A stretch of 64,000 nt of DNA from Varroa destructor. Its lineage: Eukaryota > Arthropoda > Arachnida > Mesostigmata > Varroidae. The stretch spans positions 22,434,020 to 22,498,019 of the forward strand of contig NW_019211459.1 of NCBI RefSeq assembly GCF_002443255.2. Direction: 5' to 3'. Of the stretch, positions 13,289 to 27,951 are shown one piece after another (the stretch's first letter is position 1; each line of letters opens with the position of its first letter). The notes beneath the pieces are model-generated. The model was not told where the DNA came from. It saw nothing but the letters and a program-made list of their open reading frames with translations, and did not search any database. The position numbers and the translations under genes are program-made.

Positions 13289-16200
13289 AAACTGTCGTCT
13301 ATCACAGACCTTTCATTTTTGTTTCTTCATTAAATTTCTACATGTAGTAGATGTGTGTTTATCGTCAGCCAATAGATTTGTAGACCAGACAGAAGCAACT
13401 AATAGGATAATTAGGCGATTTCAGGTCGCATCATTAAAGGCGGGTTGGTAACGCAGGCGTAGTCAGAGTGATTGGTAGGACGGGGTGGTATGTAAGATGT
13501 TAAGCAATCTGGCAGGTTTTTCAGACCATCAACAAGCCAGATGGTTACTACGGGCCGGCTTAAAGGAGTTTACCGATGTGGATGTCTTTATCGCTGTTGT
13601 CGCAGTTGTTGTTAAGCAATGTGCATGTATCGATTCATTGTAGATACGCCATTTTCGAGGTTAAGAGGGGTGAAGAAGAGGAGAATCTGAGGCGCTAAGA
13701 AACCGACCGACTCGAGAAAACGGCGATAGTCTTTTTTGAACGGAGGAAATCCGACAATTGGTTTTTCTCGGACACGATAGTGGGTGAGCTAGTTGCAATG
13801 ACTAGCTAGTATTGGTTAGCGAAATCGCACGTCATACACATTTTTGGTTCTGACCCTCTTTGAGAAAGCTCTTAATACCAGAAGCACAGAAGAAAGAAAC
13901 GGAACTATTACGTCGTATACGGTGGCACCAGAGCGATTGCATGAGAAAAAATGGCGACAACGAAGCAAAGCGCGAAAAGTAGAGAAATGCTACGTCGTAC
14001 AGAAAACTTTTTCTGTCCAGTTACAAAGTTCGGCTGCGCAGAAAACCGGCGCGGTAGACAGGACGAGGCGAGCTTCGAATTCCTTTGGGGGTGACGTGAC
14101 CGGTCTCAACGGTAGCTGGCCATAGTCACTGATTTATGGAGGCCAATGAGCCGCTTCGCAAAAATGCAATATAATACACAGAAATTCTGCCAGAAGCTGC
14201 CAGAGACTGTGTATAAGTAATTTCTTTTTATCTCTGGATAATATCTTCCATTAAAGACGGTAAAGGTAGTTAAGGTTCAGATTGAAGGCTTTCAATAAGT
14301 TCAGTCTGCCAGCAGAGTAGAACATCAAAAGAAAATAATATTACAATAGATGAAACTATTACAGAATCTTTAGCAAATTTTGCAAATTGACAGGCAAATA
14401 CTACCGATAGGCATATTAAGCAAACTTCAAACAAGTCCACACATAAACACAAGTATTTTTTGTCTTTGTTTTTCAACTCGCAGTTCACTTTGAGACGAAC
14501 TTTTACGAAGGCCATCCGGGAGAAGGTTTACAGCATAACTGGGCTTATTTCAGTCCCCCGCCGAAACCCGCGAAGAATGGCCTTCCATTGACTTGTAGTG
14601 TTAGCGTTGATATAAAGTACTAGATATGTTTCTTTCTCTGTGAGCCTGGCTGGACTTCTAGCTTTATGGAACGATATGAAAGTTTTAAGCCGTTTGCCAA
14701 CGGCTGAACGGTTATGTTCACCATGGCAACGCATTTAAAGGTACGTGCATGAATTACCCAGTTTACGTCTTTCACAAACACTCAAGTGCTTTAGAGTACG
14801 TCATCTACAGGTAACATCTATAATAAACACGCCAAAATAACACGCAGAACTATGTAGTGTATGGTTTCTGTTAGCGCGTCTCGTTTGTTAATTCGCTATG
14901 TGTTCTGAAACACAAACTATAGATCAATGTGTTCAGGAATTATTTCGAAAAATAAACAAATGCGTCATAGAAGTGAGATGAAGCAAATTTATTATAAAGA
15001 GATTGAGATTCATTGTATAGGTTCTGGCAACACCGATTTCCTGATGATTCTTTTACGATACAATGAAGCAAAAAATTAAGAAAAATACAATATAGTATGA
15101 TACGTTGCCATTTTGGCAGTGTCCCCATTAAGTCTCGGTGTTTTTGTTCTTTCTTGTGTGCCGTCCTTCGGCTATTTGACACAGAGCGTGCTTCGCCGTG
15201 GACGAAATTGACCAGATGTCGCCGTGCTTTCCATAAATGATCTACATTGATACGTTGTGAGCAGATCTGATACCGAGCTACTCATAGAACTGGCATGTTA
15301 ATAAAAAAAAAATCTTGTTAGTATCCATTTTACTGGAATCGCGACGAGTCGTAGCGGATAAAAACGTCTCATTAAGATGCGAAACCATTCGTGATAAACA
15401 AACATCTTTACACGAATTCTCTAAACATGTGTCGTCGATTCTGTTCAAATAAGAGAAGTGGTCAAACTAGATGATCAGCGCGATGTCGCGACATACATTG
15501 ACGCTCCAATATTCCTACGGAAAATTTGCTTTTTTTTTCGATGCAACCAATGACTCCAAGGTAAAATACTTTCTGCTAGCGGAAAATGTGACACAGGCCT
15601 GAGATAGTTATTTAGATGAGAAGAAAACGGTTAAGCAACAAACTGATTCAGTGAAGTAGTAATTCATTAAGTAAACCATAGAACCTGCTTTTCAACACAG
15701 AAATACGTGTAGCAAAGTTCACTGAACGGAGGCAGTTTTTGGTCTCTTAAAAGCGTATCGAAACTTCGAGATTTAGCAAGGGGCGGCAAAACCAATGCTT
15801 GACTGTCGCTTTTCAAAGGTAGTTGGTTCCTTTGTATCGTAGTGAGTTAGAATAAATACCCTCGTTCAGCTTGAGAAGTTATCGCAAATTCTGAAATAAG
15901 AATAAGTCATATGCTAACTGCATACTTTGGTAAGAGAACTCTTTGAAAGTTATCCCTTTGATTATATTGGCATAATGCTCTAACGCATGACTACATAACA
16001 CGTTTCTACGATTACAGCAAGGTTGTAAAATATAAAGTCAATATCAGCTCTAAAGTTAACAATCGGTTTTTTGGCATTTGGCGGTTTTTGGACCGATGTT
16101 CACACAAGAATACCTTTTCTTGCTAATAAATTAAACAAATAAGGTCACTCGCACAGCTAAAATTAAATAAAGCTTGTTTTTGGACCACGGGATAAGGACT

Positions 16201-19200
16201 TTGATTTTTTTAGAAATCACAACGTTTTCGTGCGGAGAGCTCGAATTCATGCATGCTTTTACTGATGAAGATATTGCATTCCCATTGTAACTTGAGATCG
16301 ATGCCTGCTCTAACAGAGAGCTTATGATACTACTGCCACTGTTGTAGAAGGATATCGATCAGACATCCAAAACGAGGAGCACTTAGAGGCCGCTTTTCGT
16401 GTTCTGACTTCATCTGGATCGTTCATGAAGATCGGAACACAAAGCTATTCGTTTGGGCGCCAGCTCCATTCAGACCCAATTAGTTAACCTCACCATGTGA
16501 ATGTAAAAAGATTTCATAGGAACAAGCTAGCTATGATGCTCTCGAACATTCTGTTACTAGAGCAATTCGAATATTTTGTGTTTTTCCCCTTCTGAAAGGT
16601 TGAAAGGGTCGGATCTCGGCTAACGAAGCTGCCTCTTTGACTCGCTGTCAGGTGCATCGTCTAGCCGATGGCGGAAACATCTAGCTTGACATCATTGAAG
16701 AAAATAAATGAACAACCTTGACCTGTAGCGTGAGACACGTTGTACATACTCTAATTGGCATCGATTCACTGTTCGTACTGTATTTTGTGCATTTGCTAAA
16801 TAGTGGCAGATCTCCACAGGGGGGTGGACAAACAATATATTAACTAAACTTTACCTCCAAACGACGAGTCCAGTAAGCACGAAAGCCGTTGTCATTAATC
16901 CGTTGCTAGTATCCTTTTTCGCAGTTTCAATTTGTAATTGTTCCGTATAATACAAGTACACAGACTGTTCTAAGCAAGAATATATCCGCTAATCACGTTG
17001 GCTTAAGGTGGCAGTTTCCTAGAGACACATTCAAGACGAGTGGTTTTCGTCACGCGTTGTCAGAAACTGAACTTCTTCACCTGTAAGTAAATCTTACTTG
17101 GGCTTCACCACTGTGCCACACGTCCGCTTCGGCCTTCTGCAATAGTTCAGAGTTTGCATCACGTCATCAGAGCGTCTACCGTGTAACTATCTCAATACTC
17201 AACAAATGTAGTTTAACTCGTTCCGTTGCGATGATAGCCTTCCAACGTATTTTCTGTTTAATTTCAGCTAGTTAAATTTCCCGTTAAGAATCACCGCTAT
17301 TCCGACTGACTGTTGCGGCGCCAATTCAGCCTTTGCGCTCCGAAAACGGATCGGACCCACCGACCCATCGTACAAATCAGAGACTGGACGAGTTGGTTTC
17401 TGTCACCCGTTCGTCAGCGCCACAATACCGCACAGCACTCCGGAGCGCCGCGGCAAATAGCAGTAGTACCAGCAACACTTCTTACGAGCGACTGCGTCCC
17501 ATAACCACTGCCTAGCCAAAAGCACTCACTAAGTAACAACTGAACAGACGCCGCCTGGGGCACATGGAGCTCTTCTGTCAGTCGGCCTACTATTCTACCA
17601 TCGCTAGCATGCGAGAAGCACAACAGCGCGAAGACCCGAGACGAGGAAGACGAACACCTAAGCTACCCGCGGATGAGCAGCCCGCGGTTGTTGTCCCGCT
17701 CAATCTTCGGATCTGGGGAGAAGGCTGTCTGAGAGAGGGCGAGAGCGACTGAGAGAGTGGTAGACACCAACAGAGAGAGTTCGGTCTTTTCGTCGTGGAT
17801 CTTTTTGTAGGCATCGAACGACAGATGTAGATGATGCGACTCGGCTGTGAGAGTCTGTAATCTGGCCGATAGTAAAAGAAACTGATAGGGAGAAAAAGGG
17901 GCTTATATGAAAAAAAAAACCCGCAATTTCGATTTTTTATGTTCTATATCATTTGAGAATGGCTTTAGTATTAAAAGCTCTAATATGGTCTCTTAGATAT
18001 AATGACACTTAAAAATGATTGAATATCTAAGAAATATCTACATGTTTTACTTAAAGAGAGCGGACATGAAGTCGTTTTCGGTTACATTGTGACCTTTATC
18101 TTTACCATAATACGTGTTCCAATATGATTTGTTACCCTAGAATTAACAAACAAATGACTGTGTACCTCAAGCCTCTTCTAAATATCTTGACTATATTAGG
18201 ATAATGTATCTTAAACAAGCCACCGTTGCATGTTGAAGGCGGCAATTTACCTCAAGACACACTTGTGGAGCACTTATATGCTATGTCGTTTGGTAACTGG
18301 CTGTGCGGTTTCCGTGAAGCCGTCTCCACTTTTTATATTTTACTGCTACAGAGTATGATTAAATGTTTATGTTTGACTCATTCAAGTTCAACTACAACAA
18401 GGAACGGCTCGAAGGTATTATGCGGTTTTAATTGCCTGGCTCCAATTATAGCTCATTCTCAGAGGTTTTTCGTCTTTGGCCGCATACGGTAAATAACTTA
18501 ATCCTGTTCTTGTACCCGCTGCAACCATCCGTCAACGACAATAATAATAAAAATAATGTGTCTGATTACAACATGTTTTAGAAAATCCGATGGTTATGCA
18601 TATAAGTACGTAAAAACGCGAAAACTGATTTGTAAAGCTATTAACCAATGGCCCCACGGTCAACCATCGCCCACAAAAACCTATAAACCAGATATAGTTC
18701 ACCATTAACGCTCCAAAAGTTCTTACTTTTGTTCATCTTGGCCTTCGCCCACGTCCTGGTCCGGTGCCTTAGGCAGTTATCCGGTAGACGTTCGGAAGCT
18801 TGTTAGCGTCCGGAAAGCCTCTACCCTTTAAAGCCTGAACGACTTGAGGGCGCAAAATATACACGCGTGCGGTTTTTCTATTTTCCCCCCGTAAAACGCC
18901 TATTTTATTCGCTGCATCTGATAAAAAGGAATCGATAAAAATTGGCGGAATATTTATTTATGTTATTATACTAAGCGGTATAACGATGGATTGCGTATTA
19001 TATCTGACGCTTAAACAGTTGTCTCGCAGATTTTCATTCGCGAGCATTGCATGGTATTTTAAGCAGAACCTTGCATCAGTAAGAACAGAAAACATTTTCA
19101 TGGAAATACACCACACTTTATTCACTATATATATCAAGAGCAATTTTCATCTTGGTCAGACACAATACCTGATGATTACTAGGCCTTGCAGACATCTGGA

Positions 19201-20102
19201 TGAGGTTTCCTTTTTTAGCCCTAAAGTCAGCTACAACTATTTGTTCTCGCTCCCTCTTGATGGCTGTTCATTTGACCAAATACGTCCTCTTCATTCATTT
19301 GTATCACCGCATATTATAGTTTATATAAGATAGCACTGACAATTATAATTCTAATAAAACCCATCCTTGTTTATAACGGGCTTGAAAAACACTCCGTAAC
19401 GCTGTCCTTGTTACGTACGTTCGTTTGACAAGGATCAGGGCAGTCTTTGATCAACTTTGGCAAGCTCTTTATTTTAATTCACGCAATATGGATTCGACAT
19501 CATCGCTCTGGTAGACCTGTACCCTCCGAATGTCGAAAGCACACATTGACATTAAAGCATATAAACGGAATAGCTAATTATTTTCTAGATAGGCTAAGAT
19601 ACCCCACGATCCATTGCTGTCTTATAGTTGTAAATTATTAGAGGTAACAGTACGAAGCACTTGTCAGCCGGTCGAAATAAACCGTAGCTTATGACCTGAT
19701 AATATGATAATAAGATATATATACATATAACAATGCATATAAATAATAATATGATAATATCACTTGATAATAGTTATTTTTATCCAGCACTTAGCAAGTT
19801 GACGCGAATTAGTAAAGAACTAAGTCAACGATTCCAGTATCGGCGTGTTGCACATACATGATACGCACACGGTGATGATTTTAACAATCAAGTGAACGTA
19901 GGAATTATTTCGAAATTAAATGGAATAACTTTATCGAGCGGTGGATTTTTAAGACAAAACCATAGTTTTAAAAATGATACAAGAAATGATATCGGTAGGA
20001 ATGATGATTTGGCATGTTTCATAATGGGTGTTCATACGTCCGTTCCTTTCCCTTGAGCAAAGAGCTTTCCTTCACTGTGAGTTAATTAGTTCCCTGTTAA
20101 TC

Positions 20103-23100
20103 CTATTTTGTTGACTGAGCTGACTCTGCCCTGGAGGGCGGTGAGGCTTTCTTTAGCCGAGCACATTTAACCACTGATGAGAGTAGTTTAACAAATCCGG
20201 TGTCCTTGGGCTTTTCCAGTCCTCGATGCAACCGTTCCTTCATTACTGAGACAAATTCTCTGTTGCTAAGCTGACCGTCCACTGAAATCCAGGTAGGCAA
20301 TAAGTCCAGAGGATCAAAAAGATTCGTCAGGGCACATGATAAGGAATAAAAGTATCTAGGTCACATGAGGCATAATGTGATTCCAGCGCCAAAATAGCTA
20401 TAATAATGACGATGATGATAAGAACAATCATACCCTCAGAAACAAGAGTTCGCAACGCAGGATCGATGTACGGCAAATCATACAAAAAAAAAATCTTACT
20501 TTATATACACGTCCGACCTAGACGCTTATAGTCAATGACTCCTATAGTGATTATGTTGCGTAGAGCATTCGTATACACGTACTGTTTTCGTCGAAGAGGG
20601 CAAAGAGCACGTTTACCACGTGATCACTTAGTTCGACGTGTGCTACCGTCTGCGCAACGTGTTTCAACGTAGGCGGATCAATCGAGGCTCCTGCTATATG
20701 GTAGAAAGTCAGGGCTGTGTCCACTTCAGTAATATTATTCAGAAAGTGGAAGAACTGAAGGTAGTCAAATAGCGTGATACCCTGTGACGACTCCTTGAAC
20801 AGCTGCCATGACAAAAAATTACACCAGCGTTAAAATACGCCGACAGTTCTAATCTGCTAAAAACGATGGTTAGCGACTCGCAATCTATGAGCCAAAAGAA
20901 AGCATGATAAATATTAACCTCTATGGGTACCGATTAAATAAATAACGAAAATTTCGTATCGGATATCTCCCCATGTACAACCAATTTTACTAGTTAGTTA
21001 CGAAGAAAAACGAGAGTAATACAATTATATGCTCATATAGTAACGTAGCTTATCCAGCTAAGCAATGTTCGTTCAGTTCTTTAAAATTAAGGCAGACATG
21101 CTTTCTGCAAAGTGCCCCCTACATCCGCAAAAATCTAATATACAAGACAAATTTGCCCTACTTACCTTTTTAATTCGTTTAAGCATCCGATTCTTTTTTT
21201 TGTCATTCAGACCAGCATAGGCGACCAGCAACTCGGCAAATTCCCATTCTGGGATCTTTCCGTCAACTGGGTCATGCCGTAAAAACTGTGATGAACAAAA
21301 GGACATTATGGTACCATTTATTTGATATCATTACTCCAACTCAACGATTATTATTATAAGCTAGCCCATGTGCGGTAAGTGCAGGCAAGGTGCGTCGGCG
21401 CCGAATTGGTACTGGCCCGTTATGTCACTTTTTGAATCAGGCCTGATTCTAATCATGATAATAATGACCAATGTGGTGTCGTTAGCTCACTAGACGTAGC
21501 CGCTTTAACGTGCTTTATGCAAGGAAAATGTTTTTTACAAAATGATATAAATAATAACAATTTATTTGCGTAGGAGGTGTCAGTGAAGCTGATAGCGATG
21601 TTTCAAAATGCTGTAAAGTTCACAAGTACCTCCAATGTGAGTATCTCCGTTTGCAACTCTCGTTGGAAGTCCAAAAATCTGTCGACTGTTAGTTTCTTAT
21701 CGAGGTTCTCTCCAAAGAAGAATGTACATAACGCCGAAGACACGCCCTTGTAAATGTTCCCTGTACCCTGGTGATCGCGATGGCGACTTCCGATGCTCGT
21801 CTGGTTACGAATAATAGCTTGTACCTGCGGAGAGAGCAATATCATTTGTCAATAGATTGCATCCAGATCTGCTATCATCCATATTGCCTCATCTGTTTGG
21901 GGTGTTTTCTAGCTTGTTCCGTAAATAGATTCGTTTGAGCTTTGTTTTAAAATGTTCACCTACTAAACATTGAACGTAATATATAGGACCTGTGAAGACG
22001 CGGCTTGTGCTAAGCTATCGAATAAGCTTGCAGCCTGTATTGACGAAGTAAACGTGCAGACACTTGCTAACCTTTTCGAATTCGTCGAAGTCGATGTCAC
22101 CATCTCCGTTTAGATCGATCATTCGAAACGCAATTTCGAAGTGCCTCTTTGAAGCTGAAAGGATCGTCAATAGGAAAATATAGTCGGAAAATGAGATGAG
22201 GCCTGAGGCGGAAAGGCGGTAGAAAACGCTGTTTTCGGACATCCCCTCGAACGGCGCAGGGAATGCGGAAAAATTCGGTGTCACACAGGAATTATTACCT
22301 GTCGAGATATTCTGTACGAGGAACAGACAATGAATATCGAGGCAGATTTTTAACAAATATGATACATACGAAAAACTTGTTACTGTCATATATTTATTTA
22401 CTTCACTTTACTAATTGTATTGTTGCTAAGCACGGGTAAACGCAATCGTGTTTTATTGTCATGTTTTACCCGACTTAAATAGAAACCAAGCTTACACAGA
22501 TGCTGTTAACCATTGGCTGCTAACATGAAGCCTCGTTTATTATTAATGGTGGGCATATGACAACAAGCGTGTAGTTGAGCCCATATTCTCGACCTTAAAT
22601 AATCTACCTTTACCATCTAATCTGATCGATCCCCAATTAGTTGGGGCAGTTTTTCTGGCATGATGCAAGCATAAGCCACCTACCTTGGCATCGATTTTCT
22701 TGTAGTGATCCAAGCCATAGCCCTGTGGTTGCATGATGCCAGGCGTAATAGAGCGTAAGAAATCCTGAGGCGTCATAAAAATCTCCATCTGGGAAAAAGA
22801 AATTGGGTCATGGTGTGCAAATGACAAAGCTCTTTCTTCCAATGGGTCATATTTGAAAGAGCTTTCGTACATAGCTTAGTACACAAGTAGTGGAGAACCA
22901 CAAGCGTGTGACTGAAAAATGAGGTCAAAATTGTCTTGTCGGCTGTGCCCAGCTGTCTGGTTAACGCACCTCACCGTTCTCGTATTGGACCTTCACGGAG
23001 GCGAAGTAACGGAACAACTTATCGGGCGTTGAGTACTGACGCATTCGGTTTTCATACTCGATGATCTACGGAAATGTGGGAGACAACAGTGGACGGCAAA

Positions 23101-26100
23101 AAGTTAGATATCCGAATAATTTGTATTTTTGACTAAACAAACAAATAATGATCTCATTCGAAAACGAGAAAGTCACCCATAAACAGGCGTTGGATTAAGT
23201 AAAATTACCCTACTGCCAAGCATTTTATACACCAAACGCTCTTGATATGTGATAGATTAGTCTGTGCGTATAGACATATTGCATGAACTATTCTGGAGCC
23301 GAACGATGTCTGGATCCAAATTTAAGTTTTTATAATCTCCAGTCGCACCGTAACTAGTAAGTGTCTTGCTTCCATTACCGCTAATTTGAGGCAAATCGAC
23401 CTTTTCAATGAGGTAAAGTAAACTTCAATGATGTCAACAGTTATAATAGCCAAAAAATGAATTATTTAAAGCCGTTTGCTCTGATTATCTAGGCTACATG
23501 TTGCGCGCACGGTAATGCATCAAGGGCCAGCGCTCTTATACGGCGCAAGCCGCCTGACCTAACCTAACCTAAGAATCTTTAGGGCGCTTTCTTTTCAGGT
23601 TGTTCTATTTTTGCAAGTCTAATTAGTGCTCGTAAAGGGGCCTACAAGAGACTCTTCACAAAAACAAAATGCCTGTCGCATTAATGACACCGACCACAGT
23701 ATACAGAGGCGTGATCATTTGACTCAGTGCCAAAGAGTAGGCAGGAATACTGAAAAAAACAAGACCGAGCAGTTTGTCTAGCTAACGCGGCCTAGACAGT
23801 TCCCATGGGACGCTCACTATGAAAAACCCATTAGACGATACGTGTCAAGAAAAATTGCGACAGAGCGTTATAAGTGGGCTTACTGAGATGAAACGTCGCA
23901 CACCCTACGATCTCTAGCAATGGAAGCGTAAGAAGACAACGAACGGCACTATAGAACACTATCTAAAAATCTCTGAAAATACTGCTTCTACTGAAGTAAT
24001 AGTCATAGTCCCAATGGCAATAATCATTTACTGTTCATTCCTCATATAAAAAGTGTCCTTTCAAAATAAATTGGCAGGAAATAAACAATAAGAGTAGTCT
24101 CGTCTATCGACACAGACAGGATCGAATTAATGATAAACATAAATAACTAAATTCACGGAATCTTCACTATGCATGAAAATTTGCTTTGTTTCACTAAGCT
24201 TCATTGCTTCGTCTGTTTGGTGTAATCATTCATTAAGATTTATGCTCAATTAGCTTGTTGCCAAAGCAAACATGCCTAATCTGTACACAACAGAAGAGAT
24301 ACGATTTTGCAACACAGATGCGCGAATACAAGTATTGAATTCTAGTAACAGGCCCTTAAAAATGAGACAGTTCAAGGGGTCATCAGTTCAAAACCGGAAT
24401 GCATCGTCTCTGAAAAAAAAAAATGCGAAATCACAGATGTCCCACCAAGCCACTGTCAGACTCCAATCGCAAAATGTACTACGGTATAATTATGCGTACA
24501 CACGATCACGACTATAGTTCTTAATAATCACCTTTCTATCACGAAACCCCGGCTTATTTTTCTTCGAACAGCTCTCCTGTTTGGACGATTTGTCGTCGTC
24601 CTTTTTGCCGTCGAGGTTTTCAGGTTCGGGCTGCACTACATTGGCATTCTCCTTCGTTGGTTTGCCTCTGGACTCCGCCTCGTTGACGAGCGGTAGCAGT
24701 AGTTTAAAAAAACCATGTTTCCTTTAAGTGGATAGGAGAGAACGTGCGAACTGATTCAGACACACAAGTTATTTATGCTGGTCCACAAAAACACTTCGCG
24801 GCGTAAGATACCCTAACAAAGGCATGCGACAAAAAATACATCGGATGAGGTAAAATGAAACATTAAATACACGTCTGAAGTATGAGGTGTAAAAGTCTGA
24901 GTATTGTTCAAGATGGACGCGTTCTCTTTTCTTATAATAGATGCTTATCTAATTAACTTTGCAATGTATGTATTATAAAGTAAACCACGACGACAATAAC
25001 AATTAGTATTGTCTGTGATGGATGGTTTTTTCTATTTATTTCATTTACTAAACGCTTGTCGGTTATTCCATGCGATTGCCTTTGACGTTAACGTCGTGCT
25101 AGTGACGTTAAGGTCGAGTTGATTTAGACATAAAGATAAATTACTCTGATTCCGAACCGTTGCTCGTAGTATCTGCTCTCTTAGATTCGTTGTAGAATGG
25201 CAGTAAGTATGCTATCTCGCATACAAATTGTTCCTCTGATAGCGCACAAGAGATCTAGGTTGATGGTCGCTTGAACTCCTGCTATGATGTGCAGGCAATA
25301 CCGTCCGTTAGAACAACCGAAATAGATGGATTCGTTGTGGCAAAGCACACATGTTTTGGCTGGGCAGGTCTAGGTAGAAATGGGTCCGAGAGTAGCGCGT
25401 CTATGAATACTATTCTATACAAAGTTTATATAAGACAGACCGAGAGGCATCATCAAGCTTATACGGTACTGAATTACGACAGGATATTAATTAGCACTAT
25501 TCACCAGCATAGCTTGCGCTTGTTCAATTGAAAAAGCTTGTTTTTCTTCTAAATAAATCGTCATCCCATACCAGTCATTCTGTGACTGCATTTAAATTGT
25601 AGCTTTAATTAACCCATATTCTACTAGTACGGCGTCTCTAGCTGTCATATTATGAAACGAGACGTTTATAAATTAATGATAATTTGTTGTGTTTCCTCTA
25701 CAACAAATAGTAGCACACGAATAATAGCTTTTAACGAACCAAACGAACCACCAGGAACGGAATATATTTACAGATTCTAACGTAGGAGGCAGCCTCGCTA
25801 ATTGAATCCGCCTAACTAGCAGATACCCTAGTAGAGACGAAATAAAACCTCATACGACAAAGGTTTGTTCTATTAACGACAATCATAGTTTAGTTATGCT
25901 GAAGATATAAGCTAAAAAACGAAATTGTTTTATTCTCTCGCCTGACCTGCCCCTGATGGCCGGCAATGACTAATTCATGTCTTTTTTACTGTGGCAATAG
26001 TTGTAGGAATATCCTGACTGTACACCATACGCCTACCCATCTGTCCTAGACGGAGTGTGTCCCGAAGCCACATTTTGTTTTTCTGTTCGATCTTCCCTGT

Positions 26101-26690
26101 TTTTGCTCGAATGTACTAAGGCGTTCTTTGAGGAATCCAGCATTGAGGGGATGAGAAGCGCACTATTCGCGTTCGATCTTGTTTAAACGCCTGTGTTGTT
26201 TCGGCTGAGGTCCTGAAGCACAGTCAGCTCCTAAGTAGCCTTCCACCTTTTGAAAATCCGCTTCTAAAATTACTGCCAGTGTTTCGCTTATTTTTCAATA
26301 TCCTGCTCTCTCACAATAAAATATTGTTACAAAAAATTAAGACACTTAAGATAGCAGGGCTAAAATGTCATCCCTTGCATTATATTCTAACCGTACACGA
26401 GTGAACACAACGGTATACGCCTTAGGTGAGGCAGATTCATGATTATTGCCTGAACAGATCCTAGTAAAACAGTGGACAGCACCGTCGACTTTCTGGAATT
26501 GCACCTACCCATCTCTGGTGTCATGTGCAAAGCATGCGCCAGCTGCAATGGCTCCCGTAACAGCGGTAAGAATTCGCAGCGTGAGCCTCTTTTGAGGCGA
26601 CCGGCCCGAATTTCCACCGCGGAAATTACCGCTGCATCGTCTCACCTGAGACCCACAACGAATGCTTTGGCTAACCACTTTGCGGAACAT
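20103..26690 (-). CDS. MICU1: MICU1, EF-hand regulator of the mitochondrial calcium uniporter (9 coding exons)
   Basis: Known role: MICU1 sits in the intermembrane space and sets the calcium threshold of the MCU channel. Exons (minus strand): 26690-26509, 24721-24532, 23065-22970, 22788-22684, 22311-22072, 21824-21630, 21285-21166, 20802-20583, 20281-20103. They join in phase to 508 aa; human MICU1 is 476 aa. Residues 1-60 are Arg/Ser-rich and begin MFRK, with a hydrophobic segment at about 40-54, which fits a mitochondrial presequence plus anchor. A Lys-rich stretch ends in GFRDRK and leads into [16 protein letters not shown], the family hallmark. EF-hand 1 is [12 protein letters not shown] (257-268) and EF-hand 2 is [12 protein letters not shown] (447-458); both have acidic residues at positions 1 and 12 and look functional. 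Between them are [14 protein letters not shown] and VELSDHV. Cys489 (VVKCA) matches the human Cys465 used for the MICU2 disulfide. The first exon rests on its start, splice phase and fit to the family; the others match clearly. Confidence 0.95.
23558..23572. repeat. Three tandem CCTAA units (arthropod telomere repeat, TTAGG)
   Basis: CCTAACCTAACCTAA within MICU1 intron 2. Too short to be a telomere; an interstitial remnant or chance. Confidence 0.6.
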
Positions 26691-27905
26691 GGTTAATCAC
26701 CAGATAGTCAGTACCTAAGCGCACGTGGCCGTCGGGACCTTCGAAAAATGACTACGATCGATTCACTCGTATATCCTGGATTCTAAACGGTAGCTTCAGC
26801 AGGCACAATTGTCAATAGGTTGATAGGCTCTGTCCGCCTTCGTCTCTCTGATCGCCTTCTGCAGTGGCTTAAACGTAATCCTCCGAAAAGTTTCCACAAC
26901 AGAAAATCACCAGCATCTCTGTTTGTTTAGGCCCATGGGATTTGTGCCACAGTGACAGAGGGCTCCACTTTTAGGGTACCAATATATGGGGGGAGATGGC
27001 TGTTGGCGGAGAATTGGTCAAGTAAAAGAAGTCTCCATAATAGGACCCGCGAGGTGCTCGAGGCTATTCGGTCCTCTGGTGCGGCTCCTATGGTACCGTA
27101 TAGGAATGTAGCGGCTGCGGGCGATTCTTCACAAAAGCCAAATGTGTCGGTAGGAGGAACTTGTTTCTATAACTCACACACACACAAATCCTTACGTTTC
27201 CCGTTTGAAAAGGCTTCGTCGCTAATACTTTTGCCTATTACTGTGAAACAATATCTATATTTGTTTTGTTTTTTTATCTTTATATATGTATTGAATCAGT
27301 TGCAGAGCTGTTGAGTATCTGCGGCATTCGGAAGACTCGAATAATGGTTGATCAGACAGCTTGTTTCCTTCTCCCATGGCAAGCGTCGTCGATTGGAGAG
27401 GAAGGGAAAAATAGCCTAGGAGGCCTACGGAAAGAGCAGAAAGCTTACATCCTCCGTGTCGGATTATCCCTGCGTAGTGGCACTATAGCAAAAACAATTT
27501 AACGGAAATCTCTTTCTCTTAAAGTATCAGAGTGTACAGCTACCACAAGTACAACCGTTTCTTATATCTTGTTGTAAGCTGCTAATGCTGTTCGTCCTTC
27601 TTAGGCCAACAGACTGGGCAAAAGTAAAGGCGTGTGTTCAAATAGCTATTGCAGTGATTCTTATTCGACAGCCAATGAACAGTATCTCTTATCTAGGCCC
27701 TATGAACGCGAGATTTTATCCCGAGCACAGTTTGTTAGACCGTAAACAAATTGGATATGCGACGCATGCGCAAAGCAGCGCTTTAGTGGCGAGAGACAAC
27801 TGCGGGACGACAGAGGATCAAAGAATAGGCCACTTTATGATTTGGCTAATGATGAGGCGGAAACCGAGCTCCAACCAGAAACTGAATAACGAGGTTAGAT
27901 TAGAT

Positions 27906-27951
27906 ACGTCTGAATCTACGTCTGAATCTACGTCTGAATCTACGTCTGAAT
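27906..27951. repeat. 12-bp tandem repeat, about 3.8 copies
   Basis: The unit ACGTCTGAATCT is repeated almost perfectly. In the plus frame it would read Ser-Thr-Ser-Glu repeats inside an unsupported 141-codon frame (27585-28010). Confidence 0.8.

Larger units (their letters stand above)
7863..20102. other. Mostly non-coding; two CpG-richer blocks
   Basis: Blocks at about 10,900-12,700 and 17,300-17,800 are GC- and CpG-richer with overlapping open frames on both strands, as in promoters or 5' exons. At 9829-9983 two frames are open and neither can be preferred. From 12.7 to 17.3 and 17.9 to 20.1 kb I see nothing beyond low-complexity AT-rich DNA. Confidence 0.5.
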
